Of a stretch of 64,000 nt of DNA, positions 1-10,936 are shown one piece after another. The stretch comes from Rostratula benghalensis (lineage: Eukaryota > Chordata > Aves > Charadriiformes > Rostratulidae): positions 1,667,394 through 1,731,393 of the forward strand of contig VXAI01000140.1 in assembly GCA_013399305.1 (NCBI GenBank). The letters run 5' to 3'. The notes beneath the pieces were generated by a model. That model was given only the letters and a program-made list of their open reading frames with translations, did not search any database and was not told the origin of the DNA. How positions within the stretch are numbered: position 1 is the first letter of the stretch; the number at the start of each line of letters is the position of its first letter. Made by a program: the position numbers and the translations under genes.

Positions 1-3000
1 AGGAGGAAAAAAGCAAAGCGAAAAAGCAATACATTTCTAAGTCTGTGTCTAGGGTGAGGACATTGGCGTTCCCAGGTGCAAATTCAGGCCAGGACAGGGG
101 ACAGGAGCACGATGGGGCACCTCCTGCTTCGATTTGCTCCCTGGCAACTGGGGCAGCGGTGGAGGGAAAATTGTGCGTGGTCACCAAATAAACACCCAAC
201 ACCCTGCTCCACCCAGGGTATGAGTTAACCCTGGAAAACTTGACACCCTGAGCAGGCATGGGCACCCCTTGCCCTTCTTGCCTCTCCACAGGAGTTTCCC
301 CACTCATGCCCGTGCTTTCCCGGAAGAGTGCTTCAGCCTGAGATTTGGGAAATGTCTTCATGGCTCTATTTAGAAGAGGTGGGATTTTCCCCAGCCGCTC
401 CCTGGCTGGTGATTTCTGTGCCTGTGGCTGATGGATCAGCCTGGCTGGTGTGTGCCCTACCAGCTGGTCTCACTTGGGCTGGTGGTGGAGGTTGAAGGCA
501 GCCATCACTCTGCCCCGATGGCAGCAGGAAAGACAGGTTTCCAGCTCTTTCAGCAGGACAACGTGATGGCAAATGAGCTGCTATGCAGAACACGTGGTGA
601 AACTCACTTTTAAAGAGAAGATGGAAATAAATACCTGCAGAAATGCTTATTGACAAAGTATTTTTAAAATTGGGAAGCTTATGCATCTTGTATATACAAT
701 GTGTGAGCCGATGGTTTGTTGAACTCTGTCTGGCTTTTTTCCACTCGTTTAATTCAGTATCACTCTGGTGAACTATTTTCAAAAACCAAACAAAGTATTT
801 CCCTGCTAATAGCTCCCAAGACAGGGGTGGGGTAGGGGGTGAAAGTTTCCCAGAAAGGGTCTGGGGATAGATGCCCAGATGCATGCCCAGGTGCTCTTTG
901 GTTCAAAAAATGCTTGGATCAACCTTTCCACCTGCATTCAGGTACCAGAGGACACTAAGGTGAATTCCTTGGCTGGGTATCCCCAGCAAAAGGGGACTGC
1001 CAGGGCACTGGGGAGGGACAGATGTGTGGCTGTTATGCTAGGAAGGAGCCACAAGAGCACCTCTGAGGCAGCCTGGCTGGGGGAAAAGGAAAGTATCCGC
1101 AAAGCCAGCAGCAACTCCTGGCTGCAGAGGGCTGCAACACCTTGGGAAGATCCCAAAAATGGGCACACCCCAGGTCAGCACCTACACTGATGCTAATATT
1201 CAACAGCAGTGCCTCATTGTGCCATCCAGAGATGGCAACACCAGAAGTGCTCTTCCAAGGTGGGAAGGAAGTTATTTCTCTCTGAGAGAGAGAAATCTTG
1301 TTCAGGCCCAAAGTCCAGCCTGTGCTCAGGAAGGATCTCCCATGGAGGTTTCTCCTCCAGTGGCTGCAAGGGAGAGTATTAGAGAAAGTCAGTCTTTCTC
1401 AGCATCTACCCAGCAACAGTAATTTCTGCTTGCGGATGGAGGACTGAAGATGAAGGGCTGGGACAAGACAGATGCCAGAAGCAACATCTGGCAGGGCCAG
1501 AGCCACTTCCCTGCACTCACTATGGTGGAATTTATGCCCTCCCCCCAACTCCTAGCAGAGGCAGACACTGCCCTTCTACCCTAGATGCTGGGGAGGAGAG
1601 CAGGAGAGAAGGCTGGTGGCCATTCCTTCAGCCCCAGGAGGTTCCCAAGCCAAGGTTCTCCTGGGAGGACCAGCTCTGGAGGATCTGGGAGGGCTTGCAT
1701 CCAGCTTAGCATGGGCATGACTCTCCCATTCCCCCTGCTCTCCCTAGGAAGGGGACCCCAAAGTCCCACCTGAAGCCATTCCCACCTCCTGCACAGCCCA
1801 AGTAGCAGGAAGAAGGAGAGATGGAACAAAATCCCCATAGTGACGATGCCCCAGCCACTGACCCACACGCCCGGCCAGGCCATTCATTCTGGTGGGAGAA
1901 CACCCAGGCTGCAGCCAGCTTTGTGTCCTGCAAACCACTGCAAAACTGATTTATATTAAAAATAAAGAGTACACAATACCAAAGTCGTTGGGGTTTGTCT
2001 ATTAATCTCTCAACAGTCAGCTGCAAACCTAACAAATCCCCTGAAATAGCAGCGGGGAGCTGTGTCTTAGCTCATTCCTCCCTGCCCCCATTTGCAGCTA
2101 AAAATAATCAGTAACAACAGTCCAAAACAGAGAGACCACAGCAATTTTACAGGCTATGGATCATGACTCATTTTCACTCGTGCACTGGCTGGGCACAAAA
2201 ACCACCCACGGGGCTGTATTTCCCGGCAGCCACCATGGAAAATCGCCTCCAAACCTCTGGGAACTGACGGAGGGACTGCTGCTGTTAGGACAAGCTTCCT
2301 CATCTCCTCCTGCCACGATGCTTTGCTGGGAAGAAATGAAAATGAAAATAAAAATGATACAGCTGGGTTCAGAGCAGCATTTCCCCCACACACACTTTAT
2401 GCAAGCGAGCGCTACTTGAACCACCTGGGAGCAACGAGCCCCAGGGAGGCAGCCAAGGTTGTTATTCTGCTGGTAATTGCTGTTTTCAGCTGCTGCAGGC
2501 AGCAGAAGGGACTTGTTCGGGGTTTTCCTGGGGTGGCAATGATGCCAGAGAAGCTTTCCATCTGAACCTCCATACCAAAGGTGCCCTGGCTCAGGTGGAT
2601 CCATCCTTTCTCCTGTGTGGCTATATGCAGTTGGTTTTGTCTCAAGGAGTGGCAACACCACCAAAGGCAACTCTGGCAGCAGCAAAACCAGGGCCCGTTT
2701 CCTCCACAGAAACCACATTTCAAGAGCTGATAAAAACTCCCATTTCCCACCTGGCTTGCCAGCGTGCTGGCTCCTACCATCTCCGGGGAGTTTGGCAGTG
2801 AGGGGAAGACGCAGCCTCATTTCTCTGTGGTTCGTTGCTGATGTGGGAAAAGCTCAGAGCCTTGAGGAGTTCCTCAGCCTAGCAAATAATGAGGTATATT
2901 GCTCCCTTCTGCTCCAATATAGCCTGGTCTGGCCTCAAAAAGGTGGTGGCATGATGCCAGCATGGCAAACCAATGTATTATCTCCCAGCCCAAACTTGCA

Positions 3001-3309
3001 GGATGACTGTACCTAGATTCACATGCTGAGAAACACGCTCTTTTGGCAGCAGCTGGTTCCCCCCTTCTCCCATCGTCTTTCCTTCCCTGCTGCTCTCTCA
3101 CAGCAGCATGTATGGGTGTGAGGTGGCCCCAAAACTGCCATTCCTCTCTGTCTTGGTTTGGTCTTGCAAAGCTAGCAAGGAAAAGAATCCTGTCCTCTCC
3201 TTTAAAAACAAAACCAAAACAAAACCAAAACACCTGAAAAAGAGAAAGAAAAACAAAAAAAAGATAAAAAATAGAGGCCATTAAGCCTTTTGCTAGATTG
3301 ATGTGGCTA
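1..3309. other. Intergenic, no gene recognised
   Basis: This GC-moderate stretch lies downstream of B3GNT2. Reading frames occur on both strands (the longest is about 219 codons, minus strand, 2161-2820), but none shows a recognisable domain, codon periodicity or flanking splice pattern, so they are treated as chance ORFs. The AT-rich block at about 605-740 contrasts with its surroundings and could be a conserved non-coding element, but this cannot be tested here. An A-rich low-complexity run (3205-3270) precedes the first CR1 element. Confidence 0.6.
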
Positions 3310-3940
3310 GGTTGTGGTGCTGAGGGGTATCGCCCCCTGGGAGTCCTTGTGGACAACAAGCTGCCTAGGAGCCAGCAATGCACCCTCGTGGCCAAGGTGG
3401 CCAATGGTCTCCTGTGGGCATCAAGAAAAGTGTGGGCAGCAGGAGGAGGGGAGTCATCCTCCAACTCTACTCCATTCTGGTGAGAGGTCTTTTCCCTCTG
3501 CTCTGCCCTGGTGAGGCCACATCTGGAGCACTTGTATCTAGTTCTGGGTCCCTCTGTGCTGAGGAAAGGCTGAGACCTGGGGATGTCCAGCCTGGAGAAG
3601 AGCAGACTGAGAGGGAACCTCATCAATGCCTGAGCAATATTTAAAGGGCAGGTGGCAAGAGGATGGGCCAGACTCTGCTCAGGAGTGCCCAGTGATAGGA
3701 CAAGGGGCACAAACCTGATCATGGGAAAATCCATCTGAACATGGGGAAAAACTTCTTTCCTCTGAGGGTGGCAGAGCCCTGGAACAGACTGCCCAGAGAT
3801 GTTGTGGAGTCTCCATCTCCAGAGATACTCAAACCTCCCTGGGTGTTTTCCTGTCCAACCTGCTTTGGGTGACGCTGCTTCAGCAAGCAAGACTACATGA
3901 TCTCCAGAGGTCCTTTCCAACCCTTACCATTCCGTGATGG
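3310..3940 (+). mobile_element. CR1 LINE, 5'-truncated 3' end
   Basis: The segment matches the 3' part of a chicken repeat 1 (CR1) non-LTR retrotransposon in sense orientation. A decayed translation of the reverse transcriptase C-terminus is visible (GVLVDNKL then SQQCTLVAKVANGLL, around 3340-3410). It is followed by the typical 3' landmarks: 'gtgaggccacatctggag', 'ctggagaagagcag', 'tctttcctctgagggtgg', and the terminal 'tcctttccaaccct...attccgtgatg'. Frames are broken by stops and indels, so the copy is dead. The antisense ORF of 348 codons across it is not a gene. Confidence 0.9.
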
Positions 3941-3944
3941 TGTA

Positions 3945-4025
3945 GTGGTGGGCTTGGCAGTGTTAGGTTACCAGTTGGACTGGATGATTTTAAAGGTTTT
4001 TTCCAACCTAAATGATTTTATGACT
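3945..4025 (+). mobile_element. CR1-type 3' tail fragment
   Basis: A short fragment carries only the last 80 or so bases of a CR1-like element: 'ggactggatgattttaaagg', then 'tttccaacctaaatgatttt', then 'atgac'. It abuts the preceding CR1 copy directly and differs from it in sequence, so it is probably a separate insertion or the remnant of a different subfamily. Confidence 0.7.
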
Positions 4026-4160
4026 TACTCTCCCCCACAGTTCGGCAACAGGATGCTAAGGAGTTACAGGACCCCAGCATAGTCTTGGTGCAGACCAATG
4101 CTCTTGGCTTTTGGTTACCCCTATTTCAAGCCAGCATGGCTGGGGTGATGTGCTGCTCTG

Positions 4161-4324
4161 CCAAAGAAGTTGTGGAAGCCCCATCCCTGGAAGTGTTCGA
4201 GGCCAGACTAGATGGGACCACCTGGTCCAGTGGGAGGTGTCCCTGCCCTTGGCAGGGGAGTTAGAACTTGATGATCTCTAAGGTCCCTTCCGACTCTAAC
4301 AATTCTATGATTCTAGGATTCTAA
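4161..4324 (+). mobile_element. CR1 LINE 3' end fragment
   Basis: About 165 bases of CR1 3' terminus in sense orientation. Landmarks are 'gttgtggaagccccatccct', 'ggaagtgttcgaggccagac', 'ggtgtccctgccc', 'gatgatctctaaggtccctt' and the terminal octamer-like tail 'attctatgattctaggattc'. The intact tail microsatellite marks the 3' end. The copy is severely 5'-truncated, as usual for CR1. Confidence 0.92.
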
Positions 4325-6167
4325 AAGATCGACCCATCACAACTGGGCTGGTGAGCCTGCCTGGTGTCATAGCAAAAAAAACCCCATAAAGGTGAGGCCC
4401 TCCAGCAGATATTTTCCTGAAGCCCTGGGTGGATGTGCACAGCCCTGGTTAGACAAGCTCCCCATCTACCCACGGTTAACATACATCCCATCTTCTCAGC
4501 AAGGTCTGCTGGAGACACATTTGCTTCTGATGCTCATGCCATGTAGGTCAAGATGGCTCACGCTGCTGAAACCTTGACCAGATGCAGGCACCAAGGTGAT
4601 GACCAAGGGCTAATGGCATTGACCAAGAATTCTGTGGGAGATGCTCATTAACCTGCACACAGATGTGCATGGCCAAAGGGCTTTGAAGGCAGCAGCACAG
4701 CGCTTGCCTACACCAGATGCTTTCAAATTTGCTTTATCCAGGCTGGTAACCCCCTCTCTTCCCATCTCCTTTGGCCCCACCACAGTCAGCAGCCACTCCA
4801 GGAGTCCTGCTGTCACCTTGCAACTCTCTACATGGGGAAGTTTTCATTTCCAACACGTTGCTGCTGGCACCAGGTTCACTGGGCACGTAGCAAAGCTGGG
4901 AAGGGAAGGTGCTGCAGAAAGGCAACAGGGATTGCCAGGGCATGAAAAACCCCCACGCTGGTGGCAAATAAAACCGGTGCTTTGAGGATGAGGCTGTAGT
5001 CAGGAAGTGGTTTAAGACAGTGCAGAAGTTCAAACCAAGAACACATCACCCCTTTTTCCTTTCACACTGCATGTGATTCTTCAGAATGATGTTATTCCTG
5101 GTACAGAGCTACCGCTTCCTGCTCTTTCTAAAGGCTTCCACACAGAAAAGTGAAATGTTGAAAATCCAACAAAAAAAAATTTAAAAAAAAAATCACAAAA
5201 ATAAGGAAAAAGCTCAGCTATGAAAGGCTGCAGGAAACACTGCTCTGTACGCCCACGTGACAGTCACTGAGCGACTGCAGCAACAAAGGAAGTCAGAGAT
5301 ATGGATCCTTCTCACTGCTCTACACAAGAAGCAAACAGCTCTCAAATATGGTGTCTGGCAGCACCTCTCTGGAAACAGTCCAGCCACCAATCATGGCACT
5401 TCCAGCTTCTGCCAAAAGTCAGGTATTTTGGTAGAAACCCTTTGGGGAATAGGTTGCTCAGAAGCAATCCAAGGGCATTCAATGAAGCTGGTGGCAAAAC
5501 CCTGCCTGATTTCAAGGCAGACACAAGCCCAGCCTGAAAGGTCTAGATTGCAGATGCTTTGTGCTTGGCTGGCAGGGGTGGTGACTGGATCCATGCTGGC
5601 AGAGCCCACCACCCTCAATACCAGCTCTTTGAGAGAAAAATCAGAAACATGTCCAACTCCTCCAGCAGGATATTCAAATGACCACACCAATAACACAAAT
5701 GTCCTCAAAGAGTGGAAGAGCCATCACAGGGGAATTTCCTCTCCCTTCAGCCTGAACTCTTTTATCTCTGCTAATGACGTCATATGAAGGAATCCAGATG
5801 TTAGAAGCAACAGCCAGGCCAAAGAGCCACCTTCAGTGTGTGACACTTCCCCGCTCTCCTGACTGGGCTGTGAAAGAGCTCCAGAGCAAAAACCCAGCTC
5901 AAAACAAGCCTGCATTAACTGAACGTCTGCCAGAAGCCTCAGCAGCTCCTGAACCAAAGAACCAAAGACAAAAATCCCACCTGGAATCCTGGGGTAAACC
6001 AGGAGGATGGCTGGGTAAAACAAAACAAAAAAAACCAAAACAAAAACAAAAACAACCCCAGCCAACAAAAAACAAAATAGAAGAAGCCCTTTGTGGCTTT
6101 GAAAATGAAAATTATGTTTTAAAAAAAGTCAATACAAGGTATGCTTAGAAAGGGTAGATATAAAACA

Positions 6168-6227
6168 GAGTACCCCTGTACTCAAGTATAAAGTATATAT
6201 ACTCAAGTATAAGACTTGAGTACCCCT
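6168..6227. repeat. Nested direct and inverted short repeats
   Basis: GAGTACCCCT occurs at 6168-6177 and again at 6218-6227. Between the copies, ACTCAAGTATAA occurs at 6180-6191 and 6201-6212. GTACTCAAGT (6178-6187) is the exact reverse complement of ACTTGAGTAC (6214-6223), giving a 10-bp stem with a 26-base loop. This is read directly from the sequence. It may reflect a local template-switch or a decayed tandem duplication. Confidence 0.85.
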
Positions 6228-6677
6228 TCCCTGCATCTCTGCCCAAAGCAAGTGGGCTGCTCCCATCAGCCATCCATGGGGATGAACTTGTGCAAGAGGG
6301 AACAGTGCAGGACCCACCTTGCAATGCCTGTATATGTATTTTTAACAAATGGGTCTGTTTGCAACGGAAGAGAACTTTACATCCCACACTGAAGAGACTG
6401 GCTGGTATCCCTTAGCTGCCAGCACCCATCAAAATTGCCCCCTCATACCACTCCAAGCCCCAGTTTAGGTTGGGAAGAGCTTGCCTGCTGCTACCCCAGC
6501 TCTGGCAGCACGCTCACAGAGGAGCAGGGAGAATTTACCACATTTTTTAAATGCAGAAGTATTTTGACAGCTGGGTTGTGGCAAACGATCCTAATGAAAA
6601 GCAGCTGCTTCAGACCTGTAAATAAGATTCTCTACACAGCATTTTGCCCTAATAGAGTAAAATCACATTAGGAATTT

Positions 6678-6734
6678 ACAGATATATTATATATATATAC
6701 ATACACAATTTACACACACACATATATATATCTC
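6678..6734. repeat. (TA)n/(CA)n microsatellite
   Basis: An alternating purine-pyrimidine tract runs TATATATATATACATACACA, a short AT interruption, ACACACACACATATATATAT. It is compound and imperfect, and probably length-variable. Confidence 0.9.
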
Positions 6735-7814
6735 TAAAGACTTGCAGTCTCAAATCTAAACTTTACTGACGTGCCAGCATCATTGGTTGGAAGGCAAGGG
6801 TTTAGGGACAACCATTTATTGAAATAGTTTATTCCAATGTGTTCACTGAGACTTCACCATCTGAGTGAGTCTTCACTCTACTTTTGGTGTGGGTGGTAGC
6901 ACGCAGCACCTGCTCCTGCCCCCCTAGCAAGCTTCAGTCTTCCATCTCCACCAGACAAAGCTCCAGCTGCCATCACACAGACATTTGGGGACAACGTCCT
7001 TCTCTGCTCAGCCAGGGCAGTGCTGGTTCAGAAGACAACCTGCACCCGAGCACCCAGCCTCTGCAAAAAAAAACCTCAGCAGGGAGCTGTCAAGTTACCT
7101 CAAACAGCCTTAAACATCTTCGCCTGCCTCCAGCCACTCCGCAAACCCCTCTGGCAAGAGAGAGGCACTTTAGATCACACAAACCTCTTCACTCCTAGCC
7201 CTCCCTTGCTCTCCCAGGCTGGTTTCTCTGCCAGGTCCCTCCTTGTTGGCCCCCCCAGGCTCAACACCCACCCATTTCCCAGCGGCCTTTCCTTCTCAGG
7301 TGGTTTCACAGCAAGCAAAACCAGCTGAGAAACAGCATTTACTGCTTTCTCCAAGGGTATGGTCTCCTGGAGAAGAAAGGAGTGAGAACCAAAGCATTAC
7401 TGATGTAAACCTCAAATATTAGGCTAATAGTAGATGTGGGAGCAATGGCTACAGTCGGCACAGTCACCAGCGAGTGACATCAGCTTCCTCCCTTTCTCTG
7501 CTCAAGAAGGTGACAAATTGTCCACAGAGCCAGAGTCACTCTTGCTTCGAAACCCTGAGCTTTAGGACTGTTGTTCTGGGGACCCTCATCAAAATGAAGG
7601 CAACACAGACCTAGTGAACGAGTGCTACCTGCATGCAATGGCTTGTTGTGAAAATGAGGAAACTAATTATCTTCCGTGCAATTACTACAGTTTTGGTGTT
7701 CTTGCATGTTATATTGCTGGTAATTGCTAGGAATTTTGTATATAAAGAAAACAAAGATTTTGGGGCCAGCTCCTGAAAATGCTCCTGATAAGTGAACATC
7801 AAAACCAGCCCCAG

Positions 7815-8475
7815 GTCAGGTCAAGGGTCCATCCAGCCCTGCCTTAACCTCCAACAGTGCACATGAACCAGCAACCAGGCAGGAGTAAGAACAAGAGGAC
7901 CATGTAATGTATTTGCCCCAAAGTGGTCTCCTGCCTTCACCTGGTTTCAGCTCACATGAGCCAGATGTGGCTTCTGCTGTGACACTCATCACACAAATAC
8001 CACAGTCCTGATGCCCAGTTTCCCCTTGAGCTTATGTAAATTTCGAGCATCCAAAAATCTTTGGGCAGGAAGCTCCACAGATCCACTGCCTGCTGCTAAG
8101 AAATGCTCTGGGGTTTGTTGTACTTCTGGCTCTGGCTCTCTTTGAAGGCTTCTGCTTCTTGCTTTTCCAGGCCACTCATTATTTGATAGACCTTTGTCAT
8201 GCCCCTCTTCAGTCATTTCTTTCCAAATTGTGACCTGTACCTCACACAACTCTTCTGAGTTGCTCAGTGTGGATCCTCGTTGTCTCCATCTGCACCTTTT
8301 GCAGTTCTCTGACCTTTTTAGAGGAGGAAACCTGAACCGAATACACTAACGAAGATGCAGACAGACCATGGATTTAGAGTAGTCTCTCTCTCCCCTTACC
8401 ATGGTCAGTACGTGGTGGGCTTTGACCACTACTCACCACTACCTATAACAACCCCAAGATCCTGCTCCAGAGCAG
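7815..8475 (-). mobile_element. Old CR1-like LINE, reverse orientation
   Basis: The segment aligns by eye, with many gaps, to the ancient amniote CR1/L3-like consensus seen in turtles, crocodiles and birds. Landmarks in plus-strand order: 'gggtccatccagccctgcct', 'gggcaggaagctccacagat', 'tttgatagacctttgtcatg', 'cccctcttcagtcatttctt', 'tgcaccttttgcag', 'gcagacagaccatggattta', 'aaccccaagatcctgctcca'. Their order matches the reverse complement of the element. Divergence is much higher than in the other CR1 copies in this window, so the insertion is old. The family assignment is from remembered consensus and should be confirmed by repeat masking. Confidence 0.75.
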
Positions 8476-10214
8476 CACCAGATTACCCAAACTTCTCCCA
8501 TGGCTGTCTCATCTTCCACCTATCTTCTCTCATGTCTCCCTCCCATTTTACTTGGCCTCCCGCAGCCCTTCCGAACTCCCCTGCAGCCTGCCTATGTCCT
8601 CCTAAGCACCACCCTCAAAAACATCACCTCACCAAAAAGCTGTCCCATCCTACCACTCACCTCCAGTTTGACATAAATATGTTGAAGATCATCTTGGTTC
8701 CTGTAAGAAAATGCCCTGTCTTCACAGGCCTAGGACCCAAGATGGTGAGTGAGAAGGATGGTCCAAATAACAGAGGTCCAATTTCTGTTACAGAGCACTT
8801 GGCTGTTCTCAAGAATGCGTGTTTCTCAAACCTCTCCCGAGGGCCCGAATGGTTGGGGACAAAAAGCTGTTCACTGAATTTTTAGACATATTTATACGTA
8901 CATCTCAGATGCTCTTTTCCTCTGCAGTAGCTCCATGAGTCAGGGCACAAGCATCCCAGAGCTGAGTTTTAGATGTTATCCTTTTTTCTCTTCAAAAACA
9001 CCAGCCCAGGAGGAGATCATGCAGCTGGCAAGAGCACCTAGCTCCTCTAACTCTTTATCTTGTTTCTTAAATACCAGAGTATTTCTCCTCCAAGTGTGTG
9101 TTTAAAAAGATTTTAACATGAACAAAAATTCCCCAGAGTAGAGGCTGGCATCAAGCCACACTATATCATTAAAAAAAGGACAAAATTCCAGACACTGGGA
9201 TATTCAGAACAGATCAGAAATAAGGGGGGAAAAAAAAAAACCACAAGGGGAATTTAAATAGAAGTAGGGAGAAGAGATTTTTAATATAGCATTAAAGCAG
9301 TACTCATGCATTTAAGAAAATGCTGAATGACACTATGAAATGCTGGTTGTAGCATTTTTATTTTGCCCAATTCGGGCCCTTTCATTGCACAGATGTCCCT
9401 TCTGGGGATAGAAACAACAATAACAGCAGCCCCAAAGCACCGTGTTTATCTCCTCACCCTCACACAGAGCTACAGCCACTCGGGTATTCCGGTAGCTGTT
9501 TGCCACTGCAAAGTGTAAACACATATTGGATCTAGAAATAGGCCACCCACAGTGTTTTTGAAACAACTGTGCTCCACTTGAGATCATGGGAGACAGACCC
9601 AGAGCAGGGAAAAAAAGGCACTCTGCTATTTCTGTGCATCAGTTTTCCAGCAGGCTGCCCACCAGTTTTTTTCCCCTGGGACTCCAGGCCAAGGCTCCTG
9701 CCTGCAATTCTCATTTTGACCAAGAAGTACTTCCAGCATTGATGACCCCAGCTACTCCTGAGCAAACTGCAGACCCTCTGTTTACAAAGACACCAAACTC
9801 ATCTTTGCTCCTACACCTTCCTTCCTCTCCCCAGCTCTACAGGGGAGCACAGGAAGCTGTTTGAGCCAGAGGAGCATGGTGGGTCACATCCATACAGCTG
9901 ATAGAAAGGAGGGTAGGCACAGCACCCTTCCCACCTGGCTGGATGGCTGCAACTGCTTCACTACAGGTGTGATGCAGGTCTGAAACCACCATGGCCTCCA
10001 ACACTTTTTCCCCCAAGCCCACTGAAACTGGGAGAGGTGACATCTTTATCATTTGGGCTTCAGGACACCACCTTGCACACTCATCAGTGAAGAAGGTAAA
10101 GGATAACTCTACCAGATTACTCAGGAGCCTCCTCTTGAGACAGACACTTTGGGGTACATCACAAATAGGATAGCATACAAAGATGTATCTTCTCTAGCAT
10201 CCTTCCCATTGAGT
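8476..10214. other. Intergenic, no gene recognised
   Basis: I see no gene, RNA or mobile element here. An A-run (about 9229-9240) and several short frames are present without coding support. Confidence 0.55.
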
Positions 10215-10936
10215 GAACATGGCTTAAGGATTAAGTACCTGGTCCTGCACCTGGGTCAGGGCAATCCCAAGCACAAATCCAGGCTGGGTGGAAAATGGAT
10301 TGAAGGCAGCCCCAAGAAGGGCTTGGAGGTGTTGACCCCCATCCTGGGCTGCATCCCCAGCAGCATGGCCAGCAGGGTGAGAGGAGGGATTCTGCCCCTC
10401 TGCTCAGCTCAGAGGAGACTTCCCCCCAATGCTGACTCCAGCCCTGGGGCCACCACCAGCAGAAGGATGTGGACCTGCTGGAACAGGGCCAGAGGAGGCC
10501 CCTAAGATGCTGCGAGGGCTGGAGCCCCTCTGCTATGAGGACAGGCTGAAATAGTTGGGAGTTGTCAGCCTGGAGAAGGCTCCCAGGAGACCTTAGAGCC
10601 CCTTCCACTCCCTAAAGGGGCTCCAGGAAACCTGGGGAGGGTCTCTTGATTAAGGAGGGGAGCCACAGGATGAGGGGGGAACACTTTTAAACTGAAAGAG
10701 GGGAGATACAGATGAGACCTCGGGAAGAAATTCTTTGCTGTGAGGATGGTGAGACCCTGGCCCAGGTTGCCCAGAGAAGCTGTGGCTGCCCCATCCCTGG
10801 AGGTGTTCAAGGCCAGGCTGGATGGGGCTTTGAGCAACATGGGCTAGTGGGGAGTGTCCCTTGCCCACGGCAGGGAGTGGAACAAGATGACCTTAAAGGT
10901 CCCTTCAAACCCAAACCATTCTATGATTTTATGATT
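10215..10936 (+). mobile_element. CR1 LINE, 5'-truncated 3' end
   Basis: A sense-oriented CR1 3' end of about 720 bases. The C-terminal reverse transcriptase remnant is visible in broken frame: LVLHLGQGNPKHKSRLGG, then GLEVLTPILGCIPSSMASR (10230-10380). It is followed by 'ctgtggctgccccatccctg', 'gaggtgttcaaggccaggct' and the tail 'attctatgattttatgattt'. Its LGCIPSS motif and 3' region closely resemble the copy near 55 kb, suggesting the same subfamily. It cannot encode a functional protein. Confidence 0.93.

Larger units (their letters stand above)
4325..7809. other. Intergenic, no gene recognised
   Basis: No gene is recognised. The longest frame (176 codons, plus strand, 5257-5787) resembles no family I know and has no splice or codon support. 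The stretch contains A-rich runs (5170-5195; 6015-6075), a full palindromic CRE octamer TGACGTCA at 5775-5782, a small nested repeat at 6168-6227 and a TA/CA microsatellite at 6678-6734 (the last two listed separately). Confidence 0.6.

Noticed and set aside
2161..2820. 219-codon minus-strand ORF
   Set aside because: No recognisable domain; frames are open on the opposite strand too, as expected for GC-moderate chance ORFs.
2874..3920. 348-codon minus-strand ORF
   Set aside because: Much of it is antisense to a CR1 element, and the rest shows no domain or splice support.
5257..5787. 176-codon plus-strand ORF
   Set aside because: No similarity to a known family and no exon signals. A start inside intergenic DNA without a promoter context.
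8355..8885. 176-codon plus-strand ORF
   Set aside because: Its first part lies in the old CR1-like copy and the remainder is low-complexity Pro/Ser/His-rich sequence.
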